A stretch of 64,000 nt of DNA from JAJFUV01 sp964384215 (GCA_964384215.1 CAYLLB010000019.1:1-64000), one strand, 5' to 3'; shown: positions 24,470 to 33,628, counted from the first letter of the stretch. A program made the numbers and translations. The notes: generated from the letters alone by a model not told the origin.

Positions 24470-25720
24470 TTACCGCTTGCGATTCCGATAGCGGAACTTC
24501 GTCCAGTCCGTGGCCGCCCGGCCGTTCAAGTCCCATTCGACTACGCCATTGCGGATGGTGACTTCGGCGGCCAGCCGGCGGTTACCGGCATTGCGCGCGC
24601 CGGATGAATCGATGAATCCGAACGCGCCTTCGTCCAGGCGCAGCACGCTCACGTCGGCGACGGCGCCCTCGCTCAGGTGGCCTATCTCGGGGTGCCGGAC
24701 GATCTGTGCCGGAGCCCAGGTGGAGGTGCGGATCACTTCGGTAAGCGGCATGCCGAGATTCAGCATCTTCGACATCACGTTGAGCATGTCCTTCATGCCG
24801 GCGTTCATGCTTCCCGTGTGCAAGTCCGTTGAAATGAAATCCGGAGCGAAGCCTTGTTGCATGAACGGCACGGCGATGTTCCAGTTGAAGCTGCCCGCGC
24901 CGTGGCCCACGTCGAACAGCACGCCGCGCTTGCGCCCGGCGATCATGGCGGGATTCACTTTTCCTTCCGGCGTCAGCTCGCCGCGAAGGCCGCTGTAGCA
25001 GTGCGTGTAAATGTCGCCGGGGCGCAGTTTCTCCGTGAGCAAAGCCTCCAGCGTGCGCTCGGGCGTGAGGGTCCCGAAATCCACCATCACGGGCAGGTTG
25101 GCGAGTTTGCCCGCCTCCACGCTGTTGTCGATGGAGTGCCAACCGGCGGCTTTGTAATGAGCCGTCTTCACGCCGACTACAATGCCGGGGTTCTCTTTGG
25201 CCACTCGCGCCACTTCCTCAGGACGCATGGTCGCTGGATCGTCTTCGCCAGCCGGGCTCATGCCGTCCCCAACGATATTGATGAAGGCCAGCACACGGGT
25301 TCTGGCGCGGTCGATGACGCGCTGGCGGAAGTCCGGAAAGTTATTCCACCCGGATGTGCCGGCGTCCACCATGGTGGTAACGCCGGAGCGGAACGAGAGC
25401 GGATCCGGATAGACGCTGCTGTCTCCCGTGAGCGCCTTGATGCCGGTTCCCGCATAAACATGCGCGTGAAGGTCGATGAGGCCGGGCACGACGTAGAGCC
25501 CCGCCGCGTCGACAATGCGGGCGGCCTGGTCCGCCGGCAGATCCTTGGCCACGCGCGCGATCTTGCCCTTGGCGATGGCCACATCGAGCGTCGCGTCGAT
25601 CTTGTTCTTCGGATCGATCACCCGCCCGCCTTTGATGAGAAGATCCCACTCCGCGGCCTGTGCGCCGAGGACGCACGCAGCCAGCACGACAAATCCCGGC
25701 AAAGCGTTCCGTAGAGTCAT
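24470..25720 (-). CDS. Exported metal-dependent amidohydrolase (dihydroorotase/N-acyl-amino-acid deacylase-like)
   Basis: 416 residues with a signal peptide (ALPGFVVLAACVLGAQA). Amidohydrolase superfamily features: IKGGRVIDPKNKIDATLDV start, GLIDLHAHVYAG (HxH), VVGVKTAHYKAAG (candidate bridging Lys), DIYTHCYSG (His), LFDVGHGAGSFNW (His) and FISTDLHTGSM (Asp). Relatives act on cyclic amides, N-acyl-D-amino acids or imides. The start codon is only 39 bases from the start of the divergent PLP enzyme, so the promoters of the pair must overlap the coding sequences. The trio with RidA suggests degradation of an amino-acid or amino-sugar derivative outside the cytoplasm. Confidence 0.88.
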   Translation of the reverse strand: MTLRNALPGFVVLAACVLGAQAAEWDLLIKGGRVIDPKNKIDATLDVAIAKGKIARVAKDLPADQAARIVDAAGLYVVPGLIDLHAHVYAGTGIKALTGDSSVYPDPLSFRSGVTTMVDAGTSGWNNFPDFRQRVIDRARTRVLAFINIVGDGMSPAGEDDPATMRPEEVARVAKENPGIVVGVKTAHYKAAGWHSIDNSVEAGKLANLPVMVDFGTLTPERTLEALLTEKLRPGDIYTHCYSGLRGELTPEGKVNPAMIAGRKRGVLFDVGHGAGSFNWNIAVPFMQQGFAPDFISTDLHTGSMNAGMKDMLNVMSKMLNLGMPLTEVIRTSTWAPAQIVRHPEIGHLSEGAVADVSVLRLDEGAFGFIDSSGARNAGNRRLAAEVTIRNGVVEWDLNGRAATDWTKFRYRNRKR

Positions 25721-25759
25721 TAGATGATATGTTCTAGTAATAACGAGAGGAGGTCAAGT

Positions 25760-26965
25760 ATGTTCAGCCGCAGGACGTTGGTCGAGTCGCTCGCGAGCAT
25801 CCCGCTGCTAAGCGCCGCGCTTCCCGCGTGGGCCGCCTCGTCCAGGAAGAAGAAGCGCGTTCCGGACTACCTCAAGGATCTCGGAGTCACGCCTTTTATC
25901 AACGCCGCCGGCACTTACACGGCGCTTACAGCCTCGCTGATGCCAGAGGAGGTGCTGGACGCGATGCGTTACGCTTCCAGCCATTACGTACACTTGACGA
26001 AGCTGCAGGATGCGGTCGGCGCGCGCATCGCTTCGATGACCGGCGCGGAAGCGGCCATGGTCACCTCCGGCGCGGCGGGAGCGTTGCTGGTGGGCACCGC
26101 GGCCTGCATCACAGGCACGGATCCGGAGAAGATACGCCGGATTCCCGATCTCACGGGCATGAAGAACGAAGTGCTCGTCCAGAAGAGGCATCGCTACGCT
26201 TACGATCATTCGGTACGCGCTACGGGGGTGCGCATGGTCGAAATCGAGACCGCCGACGAAGCCGAGCGAGCCATCGGCCCCAGCACTGTTTCGATGCACT
26301 TCTACTGCGACGCGGAGCCGCGAGGACAGATCTCGGCCGCCGACTGGACCGCTCTCGGCAAGAAGCACGGCGTTCCCACCTTCGCCGATGCGGCCGACGT
26401 GTTGCCTCCGGTAGAAAACCTCTCCCGCTACCTCAAGCTGGGCTTCGACCTGGTTTGCTTTTCGGGAGGCAAGGGCATCCGCGGTCCGCAAAGCGCCGGA
26501 TTGCTCCTGGGGCGGAAGGACCTCATCGAAGCCGCCCGCCTCAATACTTCACCGCACTCCGACACCATCGCCCGCAGCAACAAGGTGAACAAGGAGGAGA
26601 TGCTGGGGATGTTGGTGGCGCTGGAACTCTACATGAAGCGCGACCACGCCGCCGACTGGCGCGAATGGGAGCGCCGCGCGGAAACCATCGCGCGCGCCGT
26701 GAAGAAAGTGAAGAGCGTGGAAACCGAAGTCCACGTGCCGCCGGTGGCCAATCACGTTCCGCATCTCAAGATCCGCTGGGACGCGGACGTCGTGCGCGTG
26801 ACGCCCCTCGAAGTCAAGCGCCGGCTTGCCGAGGGCGACCCCGCCATAGAGGCCTGCCCGGCGACCAACTCCAGGGAACTGGTTTTCGGCGTGTGGATGA
26901 TGCAGCCCGGCGACGCGGAGATCGTCGCGCGCCGCGTCGCCGGAATCTTGAAAAACGCTGTTTAG
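25760..26965 (+). CDS. Exported SelA-like PLP enzyme (DgaE/ammonia-lyase-type)
   Basis: 402 residues from ATG 25760 with AGGAGG just upstream. A Tat-like signal (FSRRTLVESLASIPLLSAAL) precedes a fold-type I PLP domain of the SelA/D-glucosaminate-6-phosphate ammonia-lyase family: TPFINAAGTYTALTASLMPE, GAEAAMVTSGAAGALLVGTA, and the PLP lysine K238 in CFSGGKGIRGPQSAGLLLG. These relatives eliminate or exchange groups on amino acids; it is not a true selenocysteine synthase, which would be cytoplasmic and near selB/selD. A Tat signal fits export of a folded, cofactor-loaded protein. Its stop overlaps that of convergent ridA by three bases. Confidence 0.85.
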   Translation: MFSRRTLVESLASIPLLSAALPAWAASSRKKKRVPDYLKDLGVTPFINAAGTYTALTASLMPEEVLDAMRYASSHYVHLTKLQDAVGARIASMTGAEAAMVTSGAAGALLVGTAACITGTDPEKIRRIPDLTGMKNEVLVQKRHRYAYDHSVRATGVRMVEIETADEAERAIGPSTVSMHFYCDAEPRGQISAADWTALGKKHGVPTFADAADVLPPVENLSRYLKLGFDLVCFSGGKGIRGPQSAGLLLGRKDLIEAARLNTSPHSDTIARSNKVNKEEMLGMLVALELYMKRDHAADWREWERRAETIARAVKKVKSVETEVHVPPVANHVPHLKIRWDADVVRVTPLEVKRRLAEGDPAIEACPATNSRELVFGVWMMQPGDAEIVARRVAGILKNAV

Positions 26966-27411
26966 ATGTAGGCGATCACGTCGATCTCGACCAGCGATTT
27001 GCCCGGGATGCCGCCCGCGGCCGCGATCGTGGTGCGCACCGGCGGCTCATCGCCGAACCGGCCGCGAAAGACCTCGTTCATGCCGTCGTAATCCTTCAGG
27101 TCGTTGAGATAAACATTGCACTTCAGGACTTTTTCCATCGACGAGCCTGCACTCTCCAGTTCCTTCTGAACCTCGTCGAGCACGTGCTTAGTGTGCGCCT
27201 TGATGTCGCCTTCGAAGTGCGCGCCCTTGCCGGCGATGAACAGCAGGTTGCCGTAGCTCACCGCGCCGGAAAACAGCGGCGTTTTGGCCGGTTTCTTGCC
27301 TCCCCGGTAGTGCACCTTCTTCTGCGGCGCGGCGGCAGGCTGCGCCTTGGCGGCGGCTGGAATCGCGGCGCCGGCCAGGGCCGCGCCGAATGCGCGTCGG
27401 GATCTTGTCAT
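26962..27411 (-). CDS. Exported RidA-family enamine/imine deaminase
   Basis: 149 residues. A Tat-like signal (TRSRRAFGAALAGAAIPAAA) is followed by a complete RidA/YjgF domain (SGAVSYGNLLFIAGKGAHFE, VYLNDLKDYDGMNEVF, PPVRTTIAAAGGIPG with the conserved Arg, LVEIDVIAYI). RidA proteins hydrolyse reactive enamine/imine intermediates released by PLP lyases. It is encoded convergently with an exported PLP enzyme, an apt functional partner. An exported RidA is unusual. Confidence 0.9.
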   Translation of the reverse strand: MTRSRRAFGAALAGAAIPAAAKAQPAAAPQKKVHYRGGKKPAKTPLFSGAVSYGNLLFIAGKGAHFEGDIKAHTKHVLDEVQKELESAGSSMEKVLKCNVYLNDLKDYDGMNEVFRGRFGDEPPVRTTIAAAGGIPGKSLVEIDVIAYI

Positions 27412-27488
27412 AAAAAGCCTCCTTGGATGCAGTGTAATCCCAGCCGGAAGCTGGTGCGGGCACCCGATTTTCGCGGAACTACCGCCGG

Positions 27489-27640
27489 TCAGGGGGCGTA
27501 GAGTAGGTACGCGCGGTGCTCGAGCGGATGCTTAATTTCACCGCCGAGGGCAACCCCGTGTTTTGAATGGGCATGGCGTTCCGCAACAACGGCATCCGGG
27601 CACAGCGTTCGGTTATACCGATGTATTGGTGTGAGATTTT
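27489..27640 (-). pseudogene. C-terminal remnant of an unidentified protein
   Basis: On the minus strand upstream of the TGA at 27489-27491 about 45 codons read as well-formed protein: RTLCPDAVVAERHAHSKHGV, then EIKHPLEHRAYLLYAP. The ending resembles the last unit of HAF-type extracellular repeats (...G-x-IxHPxxxRAYLLxP), but the similarity is loose. There is no start codon or upstream domain. The rest of the 27412-27709 gap shows no gene. Confidence 0.3.
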
Positions 27641-27709
27641 CTATTAACCGATATCACGCCGCGTGCATCCATCCAGGTGTAGCAAATCCACAGAGGAGGA
27701 ACTGGAACA

Positions 27710-27934
27710 ATGTTGAAGGCAATCGGAAATGTGATGGCCATGATCGTGGTGGCGGTCTGCCTGGCGTCCGCGTTCGCGGCTGCCGTCAACCGGGAGCTCG
27801 CTCTTCTGGAAGGCGTGATGCTCTGGAAAGGTGGGTTGGTCGCTCTGGTGTACCTCGCCTTCCGGATGCAAGAAGTGAGCGGTCCATCCATGGTGTCCAT
27901 TTTGGACAAGGCGCCTGCGGGGGTCTCCGAGTAG
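27710..27934 (+). CDS. Small membrane protein
   Basis: 74 residues with two hydrophobic stretches (IGNVMAMIVVAVCLASAFAA and GVMLWKGGLVALVYLAF). A GAGGAGG ribosome site lies upstream of the ATG. No family recognised. It is followed by a strong hairpin and then nhaR. Confidence 0.55.
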   Translation: MLKAIGNVMAMIVVAVCLASAFAAAVNRELALLEGVMLWKGGLVALVYLAFRMQEVSGPSMVSILDKAPAGVSE

Positions 27935-27983
27935 CCCGCGCTATTCGAGACCGTGCAATCCCGTGGCGATTCATTATGGCAGA

Positions 27984-28017
27984 GGCCCTCTTCGGCCCGC
28001 GCAGGCCGGAGAGGGCC
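27984..28017 (+). terminator. Strong hairpin after the small membrane-protein gene
   Basis: A 14-bp stem (27984-27997 pairing with 28004-28017, one G.T wobble) around a 6-base loop CGCGCA. It lies 50 bases after the stop at 27934 and before nhaR. No T-run follows on either strand, so it is not a textbook intrinsic terminator; it may act as a 3' end or processing structure. Confidence 0.4.
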
Positions 28018-28151
28018 CCGCCGCAGTTGAAAAAGGCCGTTTCCACACCATGATCTCCGCCTCGGTAAAGAAGCCGGACCGCGGCATGGTTACATCGGCA
28101 AATATAGCTATTGGTTCATCTCCATCGCGGAAGCCGATGTATAGTGGCGGT

Positions 28152-29063
28152 ATGGAGTGGCTCAACTACCACCACCTGCTGTACTTCTGGACGGTGGCCA
28201 GGGAAGGCAGCATAGCCAAAGCCTGCCAGAAGCTGCATCTTGCCCAGCCGACCATCAGCGGCCAGTTGCGGCTCCTCGAGGAGACACTGGGAGAGAAGCT
28301 GTTCACGAGGGCCGGCCGGGGCCTCGTCATGACCGAGGTGGGACAACTGGTTTTCCGGTACGCGGACGAAATTTTCGGCCTCGGACGTGAGTTGCAGGAT
28401 GCGCTGAAGGGAAAGCCTCGCGGCCGGGCGCTGCGGTTCCTGGTCGGGATTTCCGACTTGGTGCCCAAAATGATTGCTTACCGCGTACTCGAACCTCTGC
28501 TGTCGATGCCTGAGCCGGTGCAACTGATTTGTCACGAGGATGCGTCCGAGAGGCTGTTAGGCGAACTCGCCGAACACCGGCTGGACGTGGTGCTCTCCGA
28601 AACGCCCCTCACTTCCGCCATGCGGGTCAAGGCTTTCAACCATCTGCTGGGCGCATGCAAGGTTACGCTGTTCGGCGCGCCCGCATTGGCAGGGGTTTAC
28701 CGCAAGAACTTCCCCGCCTCTCTGGACGGGGCGCCGTTCCTGATGCCGGCCGAAGGATCCGCCCTCAGGCGCGGGTTGGAGCAGTGGTTCGAATCCGTGA
28801 AGATCCGGCCCAGGGTAGTGGGCGAGTTCAAGGACCGGGCGCTGATGAAGACCTTCGGACAGGGGGGCGCGGGCGTCTTTCCCGCTCCGGCGGCGATCGA
28901 GAACGAAGTGAGAGAGCATTACAAAGTCGGCGTCATAGGTCACCCCGATTCGCTGGAAGAGCGCTTTTACGCCATCTCTGTGGAGCGCAAGCTCAAGCAC
29001 CCTGCTGTCCTGACCCTCTCCGAAGCCGCCCGTGACAAGCTCTTTGCGCGTCTTGCTTCATAA
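28152..29063 (+). CDS. nhaR: LysR-family regulator, NhaR-type
   Basis: 303 residues. I start at ATG 28152, which gives the usual NhaR N-terminus WLNYHHLLYFWTVAREGS, followed by the winged helix (KACQKLHLAQPTISGQLRLL) and the LysR effector domain (VGISDLVPKMIAYRVLEPLL, GAGVFPAPAAIENEV, ISVERKLKHPAV). E. coli NhaR activates nhaA in response to Na+ and alkaline pH, but in many bacteria NhaR-like proteins stand alone as here. No antiporter gene is nearby. Confidence 0.88.
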   Translation: MEWLNYHHLLYFWTVAREGSIAKACQKLHLAQPTISGQLRLLEETLGEKLFTRAGRGLVMTEVGQLVFRYADEIFGLGRELQDALKGKPRGRALRFLVGISDLVPKMIAYRVLEPLLSMPEPVQLICHEDASERLLGELAEHRLDVVLSETPLTSAMRVKAFNHLLGACKVTLFGAPALAGVYRKNFPASLDGAPFLMPAEGSALRRGLEQWFESVKIRPRVVGEFKDRALMKTFGQGGAGVFPAPAAIENEVREHYKVGVIGHPDSLEERFYAISVERKLKHPAVLTLSEAARDKLFARLAS

Positions 29064-29228
29064 GAACCGGCTCCTGCCGGCTTGGGCTCGAGCCAGCCGC
29101 CGGGTGCTGGATAAGAGCTTCGGCGGCGTGATGGCGGGAACCGGCTTTCATGCGGCCCGTCTCGCCTGCGTACTGCCGCACGAGTTGGGTCGCGCGCCGG
29201 TGGCGGTTTGACTCCAGCCTGCTGAATC

Positions 29229-31361
29229 TCAGCGGGAGATGAGCACCACCGTGGTGCGCGGATTAGTGATGTAGTGATCCGGAGGGTCGATGCGGACCTC
29301 TTCCCCGGATTCCGCGAAGTCCTCGCCGCCGGCGAGGCTGGTATCGATGGCGCGGTGCCAGGACCGGCCCGGCTCCAGGGCAGGCAGCTTCACCCACTGC
29401 GGCTCCCAGTGAGCGTTCAGGATGAAGAACAGCCGGTCGACCTCGGGCCGGGGCCCATCCACGCCGCTGTCAAGCTGGTAGCACAACGTTCGCGCGTTCT
29501 CATCCTGCCAGCGCAATTGCCCGCCGTCGGGCGCGAACCAGGCGAGGTCCGGCACGCCATCGGCGTCCAGATCCCTGCCAAGCAGGAATTTCCGCCGTTG
29601 CAGGACCGGGAAGCGGCGCGTGAACGCGATGGCCTTGCGGAAGAATTCGACCTGGGTACTGTTAAGCGAGGCCAGGCTCCAGTCGAACCAACTGATGTCG
29701 TTGTCCTGGCAATAGGCGTTGTTGTTGCCCCGCTGCGTGCGCGCGAACTCGTCGCCACCCAGTATCATGGGCGTCCCGCAAGCAAACAGCAGACCGCACA
29801 CGTGGTTCTTCATCATGCGCTTGCGGAGCGCCAGCACGGCGGGATCCCCGGTTTCCCCCTCCGCGCCGCAGTTCCACGAATTGTTGTCGTCGGCACCGTC
29901 CCGGTTGTTCTCGCCGTTCGGCTCGTTGTGCTTCCCGTCGTAAGAGACCAGATCGTGGAGCGTGAAACCGTCGTGGCAGGTGATGAAGTTCACGCTGTTG
30001 TACGCCGAACGGCCGTCCTCGCCGTAGAGGTCCGCCGACCCCGTGATGCGCCACCCCAGCTCGGACAGCTGCCCGGGGTCGCTCTTCACGAAACGCCGCA
30101 TTGTGTCGCGGAAGCGGCCGTTCCACTCCGACCAGTCCACCGGGAAGTTGCCGACCTGGTAGGTGCCGATATCCCACGGCTCCGCAATCATGATGGCGCG
30201 GTTCAGCGCCGGATCCTGCGAAACGGTGTCGAAGAAGGCCGCCGTCGGACGGAAAGAGCCATCCTCGGTGCGGCCGAGCACGGAAGCGAGGTCGAACCGG
30301 AACCCGTCCACGTGCATGACTTCGAACCAGTAGCGCAAGCTGTCCATGACCAGCCGGATGACGGGCGGGCTGTCGAAGTTGAGGCTGTTGCCGCAGCCCG
30401 TGTAGTTCAGATAGTAGCGTTGCGGCGCGCCGGGAGGCCCCGTGAGGCCGTAGTAGGAGAGGTTGTCCACGCCCCGGAAACACATCGTGGGGCCCATCTC
30501 GTTCCCCTCGCCGGTGTGGTTGTAGACCACATCGAGAATAACCTTGATGCCCGCCCGGTGCAGCTCGCGCACCAGGGTCTTGAACTCGGCGACCTGGCAA
30601 CCTGGCGCCCGCCGGCTGCAGTAGGAGAATTCCGGGGCGAAGAAACCGATCGAGTTGTAACCCCAATAGTTGGTCAGGCCCCGGTCGATCAAGAAGTCGT
30701 CCACGTAGTGCTCGTGGACGGGCAGCAGTTCCACCGCGTTCACGCCCAGCCGGGTGAGATGAGGGATCTTCTCGATGAATCCCAGGTAGGTTCCCGGGGA
30801 ACTCACACCGGAAGATGGGTGCGCCGTGAATCCCTTCACATGTACCTCGTAGATGACCAGCTGCTCCAATCCGAGGTCGGGCGAGCGGACGCCCTGCCAG
30901 TCGAACGCATCGTCGATCACGATGCCCTTCGGTACGACCGCCGAGTTGTCGCGTACGTCGAGCAGCCGGTCTCCCGCGCCCGGCCGGAGGTCGTAAGGCA
31001 GCAACAGGTTTTCCACGTTGCGGAACTTGCCGGTAACGGCTTTAGCGTACGGATCCAGCAACAGCTTCGCGCCGTTGAAGCGCAGCCCCCAATCCGGGCG
31101 ATACTCGCCGTTAACCTTGTAAGCGTAAAGCTGGCCGGCCTTCAGGCCTTCCACCCGCGCGAACCAGATGAACCTCTCGCGGTTCTCGAGGCGAATGATG
31201 TCGGTGGGCTCCCCGTCCGGCGTGTCGAACAGGTGCAGGAAAACCTCGCTTGCGTGTTTGGAGTAAAGGGCGAAGTTGACGCCTCCGTCGCAAAGTGTCG
31301 CTCCCAGTGGAAAAGAAGCGCCCTTGGTCACCGCCTTGTCGCTCCCATGTTCGGTCCCCAT
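29229..31361 (-). CDS. glgX: Glycogen debranching enzyme GlgX (GH13, isoamylase type)
   Basis: 710 residues from ATG 31361 with a GGGAGGG ribosome site; earlier in-frame starts give non-homologous sequence. An N-terminal CBM48 domain (FPLGATLCDGGVNFALYSKH) is followed by the GH13 barrel with DVVYNHTGEG, DGFRFDLASVLGR (nucleophile Asp, ~353), MIAEPWDIG (acid/base Glu, ~395) and FITCHDGFTL (Asp, ~462). It hydrolyses alpha-1,6 branches of limit dextrins during glycogen breakdown. No other glg gene is in the window. Confidence 0.95.
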   Translation of the reverse strand: MGTEHGSDKAVTKGASFPLGATLCDGGVNFALYSKHASEVFLHLFDTPDGEPTDIIRLENRERFIWFARVEGLKAGQLYAYKVNGEYRPDWGLRFNGAKLLLDPYAKAVTGKFRNVENLLLPYDLRPGAGDRLLDVRDNSAVVPKGIVIDDAFDWQGVRSPDLGLEQLVIYEVHVKGFTAHPSSGVSSPGTYLGFIEKIPHLTRLGVNAVELLPVHEHYVDDFLIDRGLTNYWGYNSIGFFAPEFSYCSRRAPGCQVAEFKTLVRELHRAGIKVILDVVYNHTGEGNEMGPTMCFRGVDNLSYYGLTGPPGAPQRYYLNYTGCGNSLNFDSPPVIRLVMDSLRYWFEVMHVDGFRFDLASVLGRTEDGSFRPTAAFFDTVSQDPALNRAIMIAEPWDIGTYQVGNFPVDWSEWNGRFRDTMRRFVKSDPGQLSELGWRITGSADLYGEDGRSAYNSVNFITCHDGFTLHDLVSYDGKHNEPNGENNRDGADDNNSWNCGAEGETGDPAVLALRKRMMKNHVCGLLFACGTPMILGGDEFARTQRGNNNAYCQDNDISWFDWSLASLNSTQVEFFRKAIAFTRRFPVLQRRKFLLGRDLDADGVPDLAWFAPDGGQLRWQDENARTLCYQLDSGVDGPRPEVDRLFFILNAHWEPQWVKLPALEPGRSWHRAIDTSLAGGEDFAESGEEVRIDPPDHYITNPRTTVVLISR

Positions 31362-31425
31362 GTGCCCTCCCCGTGCCAGAGATTTGACTGCGATCTTAGC
31401 GAATCCCGGCGTGGATTGTGCGCCG

Positions 31426-32388
31426 CTAGGAAAGCCGGGACCGGACGATCTCGCCGAACGGAGTGGGGGCGTACTTCCGCACAATGAGCGGATCGTTGTG
31501 CCAGCTCCATGCTGTCCACCCCATTGCGAGGCGGTCGAAATAGGCGGCCAGTTTCTTCCCCCACCTGAGGTCGCCGTCATCCCCGCCCCATTCGGCGGCG
31601 AATACCGGCGCCGTGGCCGCCAGGTGTCCGAACGCACCCTCCCAATCCCAGCCTTTCACCGGGTAGACGTGGGTGGAGTACACCAGATTCGGAATGTCCA
31701 TGGGCATGCCGCGGAGGTCATAGCCCCAGTTGATGCCGCTGACGAGAACGAGCGAATCGGGATTGACTTCGCGGATCGATTGAATCAGCCGTCGCGCCCA
31801 CGGCTGCCAGTCCTCCATGGTCACGCTGTACTTTTCAGCCGGGTAAGTGGTTCCGTCCTCGCGGTTGAGCGGATAAGGATCGTCCGGGAGGCGGTCGTGC
31901 GGTTCGTTGAAGATGTCATACAGGACGGCAGGCTCGTCGCGGTAACGCGTGGCAAGCACGTTCCACAATTCCAGGCTCTGCATGTTCGGCAGGGGCGCCA
32001 CGAAGTTGCGGCCTCCGCCGTAAGGATGATCCGCGTCGAGCCATTGCAAGTCGAGAATGGTATAGGCCCCGCATTCGGAGGTCCAGCGGATCACCTGGTC
32101 CAGCGCCGCGCGATAGCTCTCCGCGGTCCAATTACCGCGCCCGTGCAAGACCCAATCCTGGTTGAACGTCAGCCGGATGACCTTCGCTCCCCATTCGTTG
32201 ACGATCGTCCGGATTTCGGCGCGCGAGATTTCCGCCGCCGAGAGGAATCCCTGTTCGTCCGGCTCGGAGTACTCCAGTCCGGAGCGGTTCAGGCCGCGCA
32301 GCATGACCTCGGCCTTGGTGTCCGCCCTGACAATCCGGTTCTCGAGAGTCGTAAGCCGGGGCAACCCGTTCGAGAGCGCGCCCTCCAT
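31426..32388 (-). CDS. Glycoside hydrolase family 5 (cellulase-like)
   Basis: 320 residues from ATG 32388; a TTG five codons upstream is also open. The GH5 barrel shows MLRGLNRSGLE, WGAKVIRLTFNQDW, TILDLQW, the acid/base motif LYDIFNEPHD and the nucleophile in FAAEWGG. No signal peptide is seen, so it acts inside the cell or is released otherwise, unusual for an endoglucanase-type enzyme. It follows the interrupted M14 gene on the same strand by 34 bases and may share its transcript. Confidence 0.87.
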   Translation of the reverse strand: MEGALSNGLPRLTTLENRIVRADTKAEVMLRGLNRSGLEYSEPDEQGFLSAAEISRAEIRTIVNEWGAKVIRLTFNQDWVLHGRGNWTAESYRAALDQVIRWTSECGAYTILDLQWLDADHPYGGGRNFVAPLPNMQSLELWNVLATRYRDEPAVLYDIFNEPHDRLPDDPYPLNREDGTTYPAEKYSVTMEDWQPWARRLIQSIREVNPDSLVLVSGINWGYDLRGMPMDIPNLVYSTHVYPVKGWDWEGAFGHLAATAPVFAAEWGGDDGDLRWGKKLAAYFDRLAMGWTAWSWHNDPLIVRKYAPTPFGEIVRSRLS

Positions 32389-32422
32389 GGCTTGATCGTA
32401 CAACAGCGGCCGGATCGCGGCC

Positions 32423-33628
32423 TCAACGCACCAGGGCGTTGAACAGAAGCTTGAAGGTGCCGCACGTTTGGGCGCGATGCTGCGCCCTGAACCCGATCAC
32501 GATCACGCGTCCCTCACCGTAGTGGGCCTGAACCATGGCGGCTTTTCCCGCCAGGGTGCGTTCGCCAATCAGCCACCCACTGCGCAGGAGATCGCTTCCG
32601 GCGTACCGGACCACCGTCTCATAACGCTCGCTGTGGAGGCCGGGCAGGATCTCAAAGGCCGGGTTGCCGCCCAGGTAGGTAGCAATCGCTTCGGCGGGCA
32701 TCCCGTAAGCCAGCGGGTGTTTGGAATCCACATTCACCCGCAGAGTAGAACCGGGACACCAGAACTCTTTGGAACTCTTGCCCGCGGTGACGTCGCGCAA
32801 GCTCAGCCCGAGCTTCTCGACGGCAAGGCGGGAGGCATCGCCCAGGGTCAAGAGCGTTCCGCCCTTTTGCACGAAACTTTTCAGCGCGGCGACACCTTCG
32901 CTACCGAGGCCGCTGCGGTACTCGGGCGGCCAGGCTTCCTCCGCGAGCGCTTCTCTCGCGCTCCGCTCGCCCGTGATGGACGCCACGGAGTCGTTGGGCA
33001 GAATCACGAGATCGCAGCGTTCGTTGAGGCCCGGTTTCTTGACGTCGGCATCGAACAACGTGGCGTAGGGGAACCCGAACTGCTCGAGCAGCCAGCGGGT
33101 CCAGCCCTCGTCGGTGCTGCCGCCACGGTAGTGCTGATACACGCCAACGCGCAAGCGCCGGACTTCGGGCGCGTCAACACTTTGCTTGAGCGGCCGGAAA
33201 TCGACGCCCGTCCGGCGGGCTACCGCCGCCAGTAGGTCTTGCGGCGCGTCGGACACCACGAAGTCGCCCGGCCGCAACCCGGCCTGAGCTGAAGCTACTC
33301 TTCGCACTTTCACGCCCTGAGACAGAAGTTGATTCAGGGCCCTGAAGCTCTCGTTCAGACGGCCGTCGAAGATGTAACCCGCGCTCCCGCGAGCCACGTT
33401 CCCGGCGGGCTCGAGCGGAGCAGACACCTTCGTCAAACCGGCGAGCGGTACGGCTTCGTCGAGGGGATCCACACGCACGCCCATGAACTCGAACATCGTA
33501 TCGGTGGCAAGGTCGTACGGCGAAAGCGGAGAGCCGTCGCGGGAGCGGGTCCAGTCGTTGTCCGGGTAAAAGGTGCGGCCGAGCAGGTAGCGGATCACGC
33601 CCATCTTGGGTTGCGCCATCGAAACCAC
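32423..33628 (-). CDS. C-terminal part of an M14 peptidase, separated by an in-frame TGA
   Basis: 401 residues that continue exactly in frame from the preceding stop (33629-33631), beginning VVSMAQPKMGVIRYLLGRTF. The segment NDWTRSRDGSPLSPYDLATD and the later class-I-glutamine-amidotransferase-like part (GWTRWLLEQFGFPYATLFDA, CDLVILPNDS, GGTLLTLGDAS, GEGRVIVIGFRAQHRAQT) are what usually follows the catalytic domain in long acidobacterial M14 proteins. On its own it has no signal peptide. It could be expressed from the GTG at 33628 or the ATG at 33619, or the whole gene may be a recent pseudogene. Confidence 0.65.
   Translation of the reverse strand: MVSMAQPKMGVIRYLLGRTFYPDNDWTRSRDGSPLSPYDLATDTMFEFMGVRVDPLDEAVPLAGLTKVSAPLEPAGNVARGSAGYIFDGRLNESFRALNQLLSQGVKVRRVASAQAGLRPGDFVVSDAPQDLLAAVARRTGVDFRPLKQSVDAPEVRRLRVGVYQHYRGGSTDEGWTRWLLEQFGFPYATLFDADVKKPGLNERCDLVILPNDSVASITGERSAREALAEEAWPPEYRSGLGSEGVAALKSFVQKGGTLLTLGDASRLAVEKLGLSLRDVTAGKSSKEFWCPGSTLRVNVDSKHPLAYGMPAEAIATYLGGNPAFEILPGLHSERYETVVRYAGSDLLRSGWLIGERTLAGKAAMVQAHYGEGRVIVIGFRAQHRAQTCGTFKLLFNALVR

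Noticed and set aside
25760..26965. True selenocysteine synthase (selA)
   Set aside because: The protein has an export signal and no selB, selD or tRNA-Sec context; the family includes ammonia lyases, which fits the RidA neighbour better.
29066..29083. Terminator after nhaR
   Set aside because: Five-base stem CCGGC/GCCGG without a T-tract.
29274..31487. Long plus-strand frame opposite glgX
   Set aside because: No recognisable domain; codon positions mirror the glgX codons. glgX has complete GH13 motifs.
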